Positions 1-10,974 of a stretch of 64,000 nucleotides of DNA are shown piece by piece. This DNA comes from Cavia porcellus (taxonomy: Eukaryota; Chordata; Mammalia; Rodentia; Caviidae), in assembly GCF_034190915.1 (NCBI RefSeq), contig NW_026947484.1:141210982-141274981 (forward strand), read 5' to 3'. The notes beneath the pieces are model-generated. The model was not told where the DNA came from. It saw only the letters and a list, made by a program, of their open reading frames with translations, and did no database searches. Both the position numbers and the translations under genes were made by a program. How positions within the stretch are numbered: the first letter of the stretch is position 1; each line of letters begins with the position of its first letter.

Positions 1-2035
1 GGTGATCTTCACTTCTGAAGATGACAAGCAGAAAAAGAATACCTATGAAAGCAAGAGAGAAAGAAATTAGAAGTGAAGGGAGAAGCAGAAGAGTTTTGTA
101 TCTATCCGGATGATAGCTGGTGATTACAGCTTCCTGGTTCCACCACCATCCTCTGCAGGGACATTGTACTAGCCAGGCTCCTACCATGGGTCCCCACTCT
201 TCCCCTCCTTTTACCCCACAGTATCCCCTCCCTCTACCTTTCCTACAGCATATGTATTCCAGCCTCTGTAAGGTAGATAATCTAGTCCACCCTTTCTAGA
301 TTACCATCAATCCTTTGTTCTACCTCATTGATCAGAATCAAATGCAAGTGCCAAATAGCCTATGAATCTGACTTTTAACCTTAGTGGTCTCTACTGCTTG
401 CACCAGTGATTCTTAAATTCTATAAGCACCAGAATTGTGTGAAATACATTTTAAACAGAGTGATGAGAAGAGGCCTGATAATTTATATTGATAATAAGAT
501 TCCAAATGATGTTGATGCTTATCGTCTGTGGATCCTAAACTATGTCATTCATTCATCCTTAATTCTGCACTATCCTGTGTTACTAACCTCAGGAATATCT
601 AGATGAATCCATGAGTAATTCAAAGGCAGAATATACACTGGACTGTGTTCCTCACAGTACCTAGTTAGCACACTCAGAACAGACATCCAATCTAATATAG
701 TGGTCAACATGAAGAATTAGTGTTGATTTTAGGTACAATTTATGATGTAGACAATTTGTTCACAGGAACTTGCCACTTTACTCTCTTCCATTTCTCTACC
801 AATGTCTGTGTTACTAGCTCTTCCTCCTTCAGACTCACCCAGACCCCCAATAAATATATGCCTTCCTCCAACAATCAGGGCCCTCCTATTTGTGCCTCAA
901 AGTTTATAGATAATTTTTACATGAAGTTTGGCTAAGAAGGAGTGAAGGAAAGTGAGGCAGTAGCTGCAGAGAGGTATGAGACCCCAGAAATCTTTTTTTT
1001 AAATTTTATTTTAAGATGGAGAGACACTTGAGCTTATTTAAGTATTCATGGAGAGCAGTCAGGGCAGGGAAGGGGTGATAGTGTAGGAAAGAAGGACTCA
1101 TGGACAGAAGGAGGTCTCTGAGAAGGGCCACAGGCCACAAGAGAAAAGATGAGCTTAGGCAGGAACAGGGATACATTTCTCATTGTAGATGGAAAAAGGA
1201 AAGGGTAGGTTTAGACATAGGAATACTGAGGCTTTAGACTTTAAGTAACTCCTAGCTCTAACATCTTGTGATTCCATGAAATTAAATTGCCATGGTGTTG
1301 CTGGTTTAGTATGTCACCTCTCCTTGGCAGAGCAATAACCTGAAGAAGTGAATCTTTCATGAGAGACTGTCTCCCTATGGGAGGCATGCCAGGGAAGAAG
1401 TGAAGGCTTCCCACTGGCCTCAAATACCTATTGCCTTGCTCTACAAGATAGGATTTAGAAAATGGGATAAACCGTGACAATGTGAAGACTAGAGCAAGGT
1501 CATAGAGCAGATAGTTTTGGAGGCAGCCACTGAAGCTCTCTCTGTCTAAAGCCAATAGTCATCTGATCCACCCATTCACACTCATTTATTCTCTAATCAT
1601 CTACATTGTAAGGAACAGGCAGAAGGATTAAGAACATCTTCTTCAGAACAGAGCCTAGGAATGCTGTGGTTCATCCAGACCTTCACACAGGCCCAGCCCA
1701 TCTCTGGGACTCTCAGAAACACTTGACAAGGATAGAAATAATAATAGCAGTAACAATTTGTCAAATGCCTCTTCAACTCAATGAGCGTGCAGAGTGTTAA
1801 GTATATCGTATCAGAACCTGAATCATGAGAAGAACTCTGTAAATGAAGTATTCTCATCGTCTTCCTCCTTTTCTCATTATCATTATTACTGCGTGCCAGG
1901 AACCATATTTTTCCTGATTACAAAATAGATGATCTGTGTTTTTAAAATTTCTAACAAAAAAGGCACTCATAACCAAAGTCAAAGTGTTGTAGGCTGGAAA
2001 GAGGAAAAGTGCTTGATTTAGGTTTCCCATGTATG
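1..2035. other. Unique noncoding sequence
   Basis: No exon, young SINE or LTR is recognised. Open frames are short and interrupted. A weak MIR-like minus-strand fragment may lie near 1735-1900, where AATAATAATAGCAG is followed by a degraded fall-off, but it is too diverged to call. Confidence 0.6.
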
Positions 2036-2039
2036 CATT

Positions 2040-2225
2040 CTGACTCTCTTGATACTAACTGTGAGTTTGGACACATTATTTAAGTTTTCTGTGCCTTATA
2101 TTGCTTATTTGTTCAATGAAAACAATAATACTTCTTTCATTATCAGGGTCTTGGAAAATTTAAACATGATGACATCTACATAAAACACTAAGCACAATTC
2201 TTGATACACAACACACAATATTCAT
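2040..2225 (+). mobile_element. MIR SINE relic
   Basis: The order of motifs follows the plus strand of MIR: a loss-of-function version of 'TGTGACCTTGGGCAAGTTA' at about 2060-2090, a 'TGTGCCTTA' block, then AAAACAATAATACTTC and a terminal ACTAAGCACAATTCTTGATA segment. It is heavily diverged, as expected for an element predating placental radiation. Confidence 0.6.
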
Positions 2226-2327
2226 TGCTTACTCTTGATATTAATGTTGTAATAATCATAAATTAGATCTCAGAAGTAATTGATGTTAATAGTTCTTTGC
2301 ATACTTTTTCAAACTATATCCTCACAT

Positions 2328-2328
<1 letters not shown>

Positions 2329-2374
<46 letters not shown>
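2329..2374. repeat. (CA)23 microsatellite
   Basis: An uninterrupted CA dinucleotide run of 46 bases, likely length-polymorphic. It creates the spurious His-Thr repeat frame across 2280-2468. Confidence 0.97.
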
Positions 2375-2375
<1 letters not shown>

Positions 2376-2547
2376 TCCACAGGATCCAAAAAGTACATAC
2401 ATCCCATTTCACATGTCTTTGCCTGCCAAATATTATGTATTACTTTCAAACCTGACCCACAAATATAAAACGGTAAACCATTTTGCCTTGTTATATTCCC
2501 TCTGAAGGGTGCATCTTCATATCATGAATATTCCAAAGAAACCTCTG

Positions 2548-2905
2548 AAGGATGAAATATATGGGGAGAGCCCAACAGCCTTTATCTGCAAAGGACTAGA
2601 TAAAAATAGTTTGGGCTTTGCAGGTCGTACAACTCGGAATATGACTATTTAATTCTGTGATTGTCGTGGGAAAGTAAACAAACAATACACATGAATGAAT
2701 GAAAGCAGCAGTGTTCCAATAAAACTTTATTTATGAAAACTACAATTTGGATTTCACATATTGTCACATGTCAAAAACTATTATTCCTTTGATTTTTTTT
2801 AAACCACTACTTGAACTATTTTCTAAAAAATGTTCAACTTGTAGGTTGTACTGTACAAAAACCAGTGACAGACCAGATTTGGCCTTCAGGTCACAGGAAG
2901 CCAAC
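2548..2905. mobile_element. hAT-type nonautonomous DNA transposon relic (MER class)
   Basis: Diagnostic blocks occur in order: TGCAAAGGACTAGATA, TTGGGCTTTGCAGGTC, GTGTTCCAATAAAACTTTAT (2711-2730) and, after about 130 bases, CCAGATTTGGCCTTCAGG. This is the long form of a mammalian hAT family in which the last block is normally GGCCGGATTTGGCCCG. It has no transposase. The exact family name (MER20-like or a Tip100/Charlie relative) is uncertain. Confidence 0.7.
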
Positions 2906-2999
2906 CAAACTGTCATTCTGGAGCTTTGTTGAGAGTTGGAGGGACAATAAGTTGTCCCTTCTCTCCTTGAGAAGCATTATCCCACCAAATCTGTTAAAA

Positions 3000-3185
3000 A
3001 TCTGTCTCACCTGTCAAGGTTTAGATCAAATGCCACAGGTTCTGTGAAGCTGTCTAAAAATTCCTCTGAAGAGTTAAAAGCTATGCCCCCCTCAGAGTTT
3101 TCTCTGTGCTTCTTTCATACCTCTAGGTACTGTACTTCTTGGCCTATGAAAACCCCTAGTTGGCCTCCAACTCCTTGTGTTTTTG
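3000..3185 (+). mobile_element. L2 LINE 3' fragment
   Basis: The pyrimidine-rich run with 'GATCAAATGCCACAGG', 'TCTGTGAAGC' and 'GTGCTTCTTTCATACCTCT' follows the order of the L2 3' end (standard wording: CTCAAATGTCACCTCC, then a C/T-rich block). It is a diverged noncoding fragment. Confidence 0.55.
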
Positions 3186-3430
3186 GTTATCTGTCACACA
3201 TCTGGAGCTGCCGCTGTACAGTGCTTAACAACCGAGAAGAGTTGAACTTGACCACTGACTTTCACCCAAACTCTATTAGGTACATGAAAAGGGAGCGCAT
3301 TAGAATTAATCTAAGAGTGGGTAGGAAGAGGGAATAACTAGAATCAGGAACAGTTTATGCAACCTAAATTCAGGAAGCTTCAACTAGAGCCTCAGCTCCT
3401 CCCAGGCCATATTATATATTATTATATAAT

Positions 3431-3466
3431 ACATATATTATTTAGACCATCTATATAATAATTATA
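3431..3466 (+). repeat. 36-bp exact direct repeat, copy 1
   Basis: Identical over 36 bases to 4984-5019, and flanking bases diverge immediately on both sides. The core contains TTTAGACCATC between AT-rich arms, so it is not a simple microsatellite. Spacing between copies is 1,553 bases. Confidence 0.95.
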
Positions 3467-3764
3467 CTCTTCTCTTCTTCTCTGAGATTTGTTACTTTTT
3501 TTCCTTACCAATTCTCTTAGTTCAAGAGCTCAGAGAGATCAACTAGTTTCTAAGCATCTGAATTTTAAATTTCTGGAATAGAGGATCTAATTGAACAGAG
3601 AAACTGTTTGCATGATATAAATATAAGCAAAGGAGCTAAATGGGTATTCTTGGGATTATTTTCCAAAAATGGTAAATATGCTGGTAGACTCTTCTAAATG
3701 CCTGTAATATTTGCTGATTTCATTTATCTCATCATGGCTTGTGGCATTGTTCCTGGTGTAAGTC

Positions 3765-3895
3765 TCCCCTCATCGTCTGTTTGTATATGAGTGTGTTCTT
3801 CATAACAGGGACAAAATCGAACTCATTTTGGTACTCTCAGTCCTAGCACAGGATTTTTTTTATAGCAAGCAACTTATTGAACTGAATTTAAAAAT
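3765..3895 (+). mobile_element. L2 LINE 3' terminus
   Basis: Contains the L2 tail order: CATAACAGGGACAAAATC, then CAGTCCTAGCACAGGA, then a degraded end (TTATTGAACTGAATTT). The family tail is normally 'gggcagggactttgtct ... ctagcacagtgcctggca ... ttgaatgaatg'. Confidence 0.6.
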
Positions 3896-4007
3896 TGTAC
3901 CTTCTATTCAGCATTTAAGGCATCTTTCATCTTTATGAAAGGTATACATTCCATGACTAGGCAAAAATGTGACAAAAATAAATTTCCTACTTCTGACTTC
4001 AGTGTTT

Positions 4008-4036
4008 ACTATTATTGTTATTATTATTATTATTAA
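4008..4036. repeat. (ATT)n microsatellite
   Basis: Short, slightly interrupted ATT trinucleotide tract. Confidence 0.9.
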
Positions 4037-4983
4037 ATTGTCTTTAGCAAAGATAATTACACTATTTTTATTTCAGGGGTTCGGCAGTCAAACAATCTCA
4101 GGTCCACATGAACTACAAATACAACTCTGATAGTTTCTGAACAGTTATCTCCTTCAAGCTCTGTTGGGCAGAGCAACTAAAACTCTGAAGCCTGGCTAGC
4201 AAGGGGTCTTTTGCTAAGTGCTCCTCATAACCTGTTGAGAATGAATCCAAGTCTAGTTTGAGCAGAAAATTATTTAGCAGTGGTTAGTGGCCTATGTAGC
4301 TGTTGCTTACGCAAACTTCTAAGCAGCTCTGAAAATCCCTAAGTGCCCCAGGTCATGCCTAACTCCTTCTGCTCATTAACCAAGGCTGGGGTGCACTCAT
4401 GTTCAGCGCCGCTCCAACAGCCAAGGTCAGTCAGGAGAGGTCGTCTCTTTCCTGGCTGCCTCTATAAACTGTTGGAGAGTTTCTCTCCATAGCTTATTAT
4501 ACCTCCGCTGATCTTCTCCCTTGGGGAAGAAGTTGGCTCATTGTTTACCAAAGCCAGTTGCTCCCATGGTAGCTCTGCCGCCTCTTTCTGCTCTGATGAG
4601 CTGCAAGCTTCATGCAGAAACAAATCTCAAGAAGGGGTATTACAAACACAGCCCACAGCAAATACATGGTGTTCCAGTTTGTGCCCTCCTTGCCCTGGTT
4701 AACATTAATTCCTAAGACTTTTCTAAGGATTTTCTAAGCTCCCTTTCACATCCTGACTAGGAAGGAGAGGGGAAAGGACTAAATGTCTTTTCTGTCCTGC
4801 TGAAATGCCAGGCATATTATTAGGTGTTTACTTTGTTCATAGTCAACAGACTCTAAAACCTTTATATGTGGGGTATGTAATAAGACATGATCAAGGCTGG
4901 TTTTCTGCCCAAGAGGATTGGTTGTGAGTGTGCTTCCAAAGATATATCGTATCTCTTAATGAAATTTATATAGCACAAACTTA
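4037..4983. other. Unique noncoding sequence, possible old LTR
   Basis: The stretch 4160-4700 is GC-richer than its surroundings, with CAGCGCCGCTCC at about 4405 and a run of C/T-rich motifs, and could be an old LTR or a conserved element. No TG...CA ends or target-site duplication were found, so it is left unnamed. Confidence 0.4.
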
Positions 4984-5019
4984 ACATATATTATTTAGAC
5001 CATCTATATAATAATTATA
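4984..5019 (+). repeat. 36-bp exact direct repeat, copy 2
   Basis: Second, identical copy of the segment at 3431-3466. Flanks are unrelated to those of copy 1. Confidence 0.95.
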
Positions 5020-5885
5020 AATATGAGTCAAATACATGCGAACTTAAGCAAATACCTTTGATTATCCTTATCAATTAATCAAGATCCTTTAAAGGCATTT
5101 TATAGGTCTTTGGTAAATGTTAGAATTCAATCAAGAAGTTTCCCAGATAAATCAAAACTAATAACTGCTTTTAAAAAAAAGATCTGTAATGATCTTGGGG
5201 CATTTAGTCAGTTGACCAATTCTAGAATTGGCCAATCACTTATATGAGTGTATTTTTCTGATTTATTGTAGTTTATTTAAAAAAATTGAGGAAGTTGTGC
5301 TTATCTACTCTGAAGGCGAGGGAATTTCTATTCCTCACTACAATAATGGTCTATTTTTAACTGCCACCTCTCACTGGAGCTCAGTAATTTGACTCACTTG
5401 TTAATACATATTTTTTAGGTTACTCGTATTCCCTGAAACACTTTTTTTTGCCTGTAAAAATTACAGTTCTCAATTTTCTACCCATTTCTTAAAGTTTTAC
5501 GGGAGACAATATTGCAATTTATAGATCATTGTTCTTCTTTCTTCTATATTGGAAGTTTTGGCCACTAAGTGTTCTTTAATGACATGAAGCTTACGTAACA
5601 AGAGGAAATTTAAACCAATAAATTTTTAAGTCCTAAAACATGAACTTGTCACAATGTACCTCTAAGATGCTTGGACCCCACTTTAGATTACATTTTATGG
5701 GGTCTTTTCAAATAATGTCCTTAAATAATAGTGCCATTCCTTTAGATACCTTGTACAGAAAATATTTCCTTGAGTATATTTATAGGCTAACAGTTCAAGA
5801 GCAAAACAAACAATGGTGGAAATAGTATGCTCCTTCAATTATCTGTAGGTCAGAAAAAGTAGATGGCAAGACACACAATGTAAAA
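5020..5885. other. AT-rich unique sequence
   Basis: No recognised repeat or exon. The sequence is AT-rich with many stop codons in all frames. Confidence 0.6.
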
Positions 5886-5887
5886 CA

Positions 5888-6350
5888 GTAGTAAAGAACA
5901 GGGGTTTTGAGTCAAAAATAATCAAATGGGAACCCTTCATGTTTATGAATTTTGTGACCTTGGGCCAGATGCTTAACCTCACCAAGGCTGTAAAATGAGA
6001 ACAAATATAACATCTAACATTTGTTGTTTACTTTTTGTGTGCTGGACCCTGTCCTAATCCTGTCATATGCATTTCATTATCTCATTTCATCCTCAAAAAT
6101 AATCCTATGAGGAAGGTACTATTAATATCTTCATTTTACAAGTGAAAAAGAAGCTATAAAAATTTGGGCATCTTCTGCAAAACTGCACAGTGACAGAGCT
6201 CATAATTCAATGCCATATTTGTCTGGCTTTAGAAACCAAGTTCATAAACACCACGTTATAGTACCCTTGTAGTAGACAGAGTGAGATGGGAGGATTAAAT
6301 GGGATAATGCACATAAAGGGCAGTCCTGCACATAGTTAGTGTTATTACTC
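5888..6350 (+). mobile_element. MIR SINE split by an inserted element
   Basis: Plus-strand MIR motifs appear at 5945-5990 (GTGACCTTGGGCCAGATGC, TTAACCTCACC, GTAAAATGAGAAC) and resume at 6285-6350 (GGATTAAATGGGATAATGC, ACATAGTTAGTGTTATTA). The intervening 6003-6265 carries a separate minus-strand MIR. Confidence 0.65.
6003..6265 (-). mobile_element. MIR SINE nested in another MIR
   Basis: Minus-strand MIR order: AACATTTGTTGTTTAC, GTGTGCTGGACCCTGTCC, ATTATCTCATTTCATCCTC, CTATGAGGAAGGTACTATTA, CATTTTACAAGTGAAAAAG, CTGCACAGTGACAGAGCTCA. Both flanks are the two halves of an oppositely oriented MIR. Confidence 0.7.
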
Positions 6351-6361
6351 TCTTTTATTTC

Positions 6362-6465
6362 TGAAGAAAGGGTTATGCTATGTAGCACAAGATGGCTGCA
6401 AATTTGATCCTCCTGCCTTACCTTCTGAAGTGCTGAGATGACAAGAGTGTTACTACATGTTGTTC
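6362..6465 (-). mobile_element. B1 SINE relic
   Basis: Minus-strand B1 (7SL-derived) wording: GCTATGTAGCACAAGATGGC, GATCCTCCTGCCTTACC, AAGTGCTGAGATGACA. It is short and diverged. Confidence 0.7.
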
Positions 6466-6499
6466 TTATTATTATTACTTCTTATTACATACTACTAGT

Positions 6500-6660
6500 A
6501 AATTCTGTAGAGTGTTTTATGTTTATGATACTCATTTACACAGTAACTCATTGAAAACTGGTTCAGAAATGTTAAAAGACTTGGCTGAGGTCATTTAGTT
6601 TGAATCATTCTATCACATGCTAAATCTTTTAATTCCAGAGCACAGCAATCTCACTCTGCT
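6500..6660 (-). mobile_element. MIR SINE relic
   Basis: Degraded minus-strand MIR: ATACTCATTTACACAGTAAC, then AAAGACTTGGCTGAGGTCAT, then a residual target of 'ggattcaaacc'. Low identity. Confidence 0.45.
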
Positions 6661-6812
6661 TTTAATCACTGGGGAGGGCTATGTTTTTATGTAATGTATT
6701 TCATTTATTACTAGAAGACATGGCTATTTTCAGATTAGGTGGGTTCTAATCTTGCCTGCCTCTAAGTTCCTGTACATCTTGAAATCTGTTTCTTGATTTT
6801 TTTTTGCTTGAT

Positions 6813-6856
6813 TCTCCTTTCAGAATGTGGCAAGTCTCCTTTCAGAACGTGGAAGA
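6813..6856 (+). repeat. 22-bp tandem duplication
   Basis: Two head-to-tail units beginning TCTCCTTTCAGAA(T/C)GTGG at 6813 and 6835, with three differences. Not a known satellite. Confidence 0.9.
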
Positions 6857-6859
6857 GAG

Positions 6860-8080
6860 AGCCTCATTTGTCTGACACCCACATTCTATTCCACAGTTAA
6901 ATCTGTACGGGTAGGTAAATGTCAAATTATGAATGAGCTGTGTTTTTAAAGGTTAATTTGTAAGTTCATTGTTTGGAAATCTGAGCATTTTTCCCTTGTT
7001 TTCAAACAGAATTTAAGTCTCATAATGAACTCATGGAAATCTATCATAAGCTCAAGCCAGATGCAGAAAAAAGAGGAAAGGGAGTATGTGGAAAGATGAA
7101 ACATGGGTCCCTCCTTCTTCCCTTACGTCTAGGCTTGTCCCAGATAAAGTTTGGAGTCTTTGCCTTTTATATCTCCACATCTCCCTCAAAGCTGTCTCAT
7201 TTCCTAGTATTCCTTATCTTCCTATTGGCTTGTGCAATTCCCAAATAAGGACAGCCATACAGCAGACTAAACTGTCTACTTGCCCCATGTTTTCCTCTTT
7301 ATGCACTAATTTAAATGGCTATTTGATATGGACGATGTGTTTTCAGGAAAGTAATGAAATAATTCACACAAAAGTATGAAACGCTGATTTCCTTCATGCT
7401 CTTTAGAGGTTTTTGCATATTAAGATTATTATGGATTCAAAATGAATTTGTAATTGGTGGGAATTCTTGCAGTGAAACAAAATTAAGTGAGAAATGGCCA
7501 TTAAGCATCAGAAGAGAGAAATGTGTTGTAATATAAGGTAGAGGAACTCAAGGAGGGTCTCCTTTACTCCATCTTTTTATTTACTGTCTTCCCAAATAAA
7601 AATAAGCATTTGAGCCCAAACACACATCTCATCAGCTACCTTGGCTTCCAGTCTTTTCTTCATCAACTGAACAATTACTAGAACGATAGAATCAAACCTA
7701 GAAAGTGTATCGCTTTACAATGAATAATAAAGGCTCAATAGTAAAGCCCAGGGTCACACTGGTAAGAAACAGCATTGGTGTTAGCATCCAGTCTTCAGGT
7801 CACATAATGGGGAATTTTCTTCTGCACTCTATGACTGGCATTCATGGGTCTTGTGAAAAAGAAAATGAAAAACAAAAACAAAAATAAAATTTAGAAATGC
7901 TCATTCACTGGCCCATTCAATGACTCCCTTGGATTTTCTCTTTTTTCTTTGGAATTGGTAAATGAGAGCTCTTCTCTCTTCTTTTTCTCACTGAGAATTT
8001 AGATTTTTATTATAATTGGAACCACTCTTCTACTCCCTTGGCAATAAGCACAGTGATCACTAAAGATATAGTCTTTCTAG
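6860..8080. other. Unique noncoding sequence
   Basis: No repeat family or exon recognised. Short frames at 7033-7379 overlap in two registers and resemble no known protein. Confidence 0.6.
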
Positions 8081-8084
8081 AAGG

Positions 8085-8345
8085 CTGTATCTCAGCCACC
8101 AATTCCTGGCTAAGTGAAATTAGCAAGTTAGGGCTGAGGATTTAGCTCAGTGGCATAAGTGCCTGCTTTGCAAGCATGCAGTCCTGAGTTCCATCCCCAG
8201 TACCAAAAAAAAAAAAGAGAAAGAAATTAGCAAGTTACTTAGTGTTAGTGTCTCAGCTTCTTTCTCTGGGTAGTGGGAGAAAAAACAGTTTATACCTTAT
8301 AGAGTTGCTTCATACAAACGCTTAATAAATTTTAGGTATCATCAT
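8085..8345 (+). mobile_element. MIR SINE interrupted by an ID SINE
   Basis: Left part has TCTCAGCCACCAATTCCTGG and AAGTTACTTAGTG (after removal of the ID insert and one target duplicate). The right part has GTCTCAGCTTCTTTCTCTGG, CCTTATAGAGTTGC and ACGCTTAATAAATTTTAGG. The order matches plus-strand MIR. Confidence 0.65.
8131..8222 (+). mobile_element. ID-like tRNA-derived SINE
   Basis: Full-length monomer: starts GGGCTGAGGATTTAGCTCAG (A-box region), has GAGTTCCATCCCCAGTACC (B-box region), and ends in an A-rich tail. A perfect 15-bp target-site duplication (GAAATTAGCAAGTTA) lies at 8116-8130 and 8223-8237, which fixes both ends. It landed in a MIR relic. Confidence 0.95.
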
Positions 8346-8689
8346 CGTATCAACACATTTAGTTTGCTTTTCTCATTTTGAAAATCTATTTTTATATTTA
8401 AGGAAGGGAAGCTTTCTTGGACTTAGGCGCTTTCTTCCAATGTCTAGCAATCTGTAAGTCGTCATTAAAGGTTAAGGTGACCCTTTTTGAAGTTATTGTC
8501 TAGAAGGCCTCATTGTGTACAGTAAGTCATTATCACTTAAAAGTGGGTGGTGAGTCAGTAGCCTGTTAAAGAGAGTTCAGAAGTTCTCCTGGTTAAAAAA
8601 GAAAGGTTTCAAACCCAACCCCTGGGGGTACAGAAACAGTACACTTGTGTGGAGTGTCATGCCGAAGCTAGACTACTTGAGTGGGCATA

Positions 8690-8925
8690 ATGTGGTAGAT
8701 AAGCACTTCAGATCACACAGAGATCTGTCTGATTTCAGCCCCAACCTCTACCTTGCTGTAGCCTCAGATGCTTAACCTCTCTCTGGCCTCATTTTCAAAA
8801 TTACTTGCAAAAGGAGACTGACTTAGACAAACTACTTCATGGTATAAAGGCTTGGGAAAATGCTGAGAATCAAGTAAATATTCAGTTTAAAAGTAATTAC
8901 TATTATCATTATCTCCACCACCATC
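8690..8925 (+). mobile_element. MIR SINE relic
   Basis: Plus-strand order: GTGGTAGATAAGCACTTCAG, CAGATGCTTAACCTCTCTCT, GGCCTCATTTTCAAAATTAC, then the tail AAAGTAATTACTATTATCAT. Confidence 0.65.
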
Positions 8926-8929
8926 ACTG

Positions 8930-10235
8930 GGAATGGGAGCCTCATCAGAGTGTTCTAGGGATTAACAGTAAGGGAGAAGCAAGCTAGAGGGAAAAACTAC
9001 CAGAAACAAAAACTTTTGGACGTGGTGAGTTTTAGGTATCAACAAGCCATTGGCTAGTATTAAGTGTAAAAAAATCATAATTTATTCCTCACTGTAAGGG
9101 AATGAGGGCTATGTATATACATAATTGCCATTTTGTAAAAGAAAATTCCGAGGAATAGATTATATAAACAACCTTCGTGCCAAAACACAGGTCAGCTTTT
9201 GCCCCAGTCAAGGGCTAAACTTCTGTTCAGATCCTGGGGGACCGGGATAACCATCTTGGCCACCGCAGCATGCTAAAGATGCGAATGTCATGTAATCATC
9301 CTGTCGTTCTTCCTGAGCTCAATCAGCCCTCCTGATTTCATACCATCTGCAAATTTGCACATTCTTTGTGCTCCTTTTGCTCACATTTTGTAACTTTCCT
9401 TGCCATCTCATTTACTTCTCAGGTTTTAATCTCTGGGCTTCCATTTTTCTTCTTAGTCTTTTTTTGTTGTTGTTGTTTTTGATGTAGTGTTTTCTCTCTT
9501 CCTCCCTTTAAACTCCCCTTGCCACACCAATCAAATTCCTGCTTGCTTCTTGCCATTTTCATTATCCTACTCCATCCCCTCTCATTCCTAGAAAACAGTT
9601 TGCAGAGACTCACCCTCCCCCCTCCAACTCACATGCCCACCCTCCATAAATTCCTGCAGCCTGGCAATCAGTAACTTCAGCATCACACTTCACAGCTCTC
9701 ATAGTTTACACTACTTGTTACTATTCTCCTTGATACTGCTCTCTAGGGTTTCTGCTAAAAAAAAAAATGCTCCACTTTAAAAATATTCTGGGTCCAAGCT
9801 GAACCTACAGTTAAGTTTACTCTCACATTTACACATTTCATGGTTTTATTTTAACTAGTGGTTCAGGTTTATGCTCAATTATGCAGTGAAGGGAGACTAG
9901 ATTTTTAAGGACCAACAGGAAGAAAAACCACCTAAACATTCAATAGAACCCCTCAGTCCTGGGTTCACCCTCCCTCTTCCCATTCCCCTAACCCCAAGCT
10001 GATGGGGCTTGGCTTTTTTCTTTGTCAGATCATTTATTTCACTCTTCCTGGAGCTCAAATGGCCTCCGAGTCTGTGTAGTGTGCACACGTGTGTGGCCAC
10101 TGCTGGCTTTCCAAAAGGCTCACTTCTCTTCTGCCATTTTTACTAGGACACAGGAGGCGGCTCTCCTCTCCCTCTCTTTCAATCCCTGCCCCCAACTCAG
10201 CCTGGGCTTTTTCCTGTCTCTTAACTCCACCAGTG
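8930..10235. other. Unique noncoding sequence
   Basis: No repeat or exon recognised apart from a short TTG/T-rich tract at 9460-9482. Composition becomes more C/T-rich after 9950 as the promoter-like block begins. Confidence 0.6.
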
Positions 10236-10262
10236 CAGCAGCAACTAGCTGAGCTGCTTGCA

Positions 10263-10267
<5 letters not shown>

Positions 10268-10301
<34 letters not shown>
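10268..10301. repeat. (GT)17 microsatellite
   Basis: Uninterrupted GT run of 34 bases on the edge of the promoter-like block. Alternating purine-pyrimidine DNA of this kind can adopt a Z-form. Confidence 0.97.
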
Positions 10302-10302
<1 letters not shown>

Positions 10303-10367
10303 TGCATGCATAGCTAGGCCAAGCTTGCAAGCCTGCCAGTCACTGGAGAGTTTTAGTTTGCATTCAG

Positions 10368-10452
10368 AAGAAAGGAGGAGGGAAGACAAGAGGGGAGGAG
10401 GAAAAGGTGGAGGGGGGAGGAGTGGGGGGATGCAGAGAAGGGAGGGAGAATG
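10368..10452 (+). repeat. Polypurine tract
   Basis: About 80 bases nearly all A/G on the plus strand, with GGAGGAAAAGGTGGAGGGG at its centre. It is not a simple repeat. Such mirror-like tracts can support triplex (H-DNA) formation. Confidence 0.85.
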
Positions 10453-10712
10453 TCTTGTTTGTGGCTTGTCAGCAATTGCTTGAGACAAGCTTCCATGTGT
10501 GAAAGCTACTTGGCATGAATGCCTGGGCCGTACCAAGTGTCACCGCAGCAAGAGGGGGAGTCAGAAGAAAAACAGATCAGACCAGAGCAGACAATAGGCC
10601 CCTAAAGTGTTCCCCCTAAGTTGCTTTGATGTTGTCCTGGTGTCTTGATACCAGGAGGCCAGGGATTGCAGGAAAAGGGTCTTTTTTGTCTTCATTCACT
10701 TTTCCCCCTCAG

Positions 10713-10752
10713 TTTCTGAAATGATTCTCCAGAATTTCTCCTCATAAAAAAG
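10713..10752 (+). other. Candidate small exon (noncoding or 5' UTR)
   Basis: A long pyrimidine tract (TTCACTTTTCCCCCTCAG) ends at 10712 and a consensus donor (AAAAAG|GTAAGAG) starts at 10753, defining a 40-base exon. Both signals are strong and correctly spaced, and the exon sits in the promoter-like block. There is no protein match and no transcript evidence, so a chance pairing is possible. Confidence 0.3.
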
Positions 10753-10974
10753 GTAAGAGCCCTAACAATTCCTTCTTCTGTGGCAGGCTTGTGCCTGTGC
10801 CTGGAAGTGGAGGTCTCATTCCTGCGCTGCTCAGGAGGAGCGCTGGGGTCCTGCGATTGGAGCTCCTGCAATGCCTCTGGAAGTCTTTCCAAGGCGCTCA
10901 GGGCTGAGGATGGCCCCTCTTTCCAGGGAACCCCAGTAACACGATCTGTGCCTCTGGGTTGGTGGGGGAAAAGG

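Noticed and set aside
4160..4720. Old LTR
   Set aside because: Composition hints at one, but no TG...CA ends, target duplication or internal order could be shown.
7033..7379. Possible coding exon from two overlapping frames
   Set aside because: Both frames are short, begin at chance starts, lack matching splice signals, and show no domain.
8131..8222. tRNA gene
   Set aside because: The A and B box motifs are of tRNA ancestry, but the 3' end is an A tail with target duplications; it is a SINE, not a tRNA gene. The same applies to the other ID copies.
10120..10536. Long minus-strand frame (138 codons)
   Set aside because: It reads through the (CA)n tract and a polypurine tract; composition, not selection, keeps it open.
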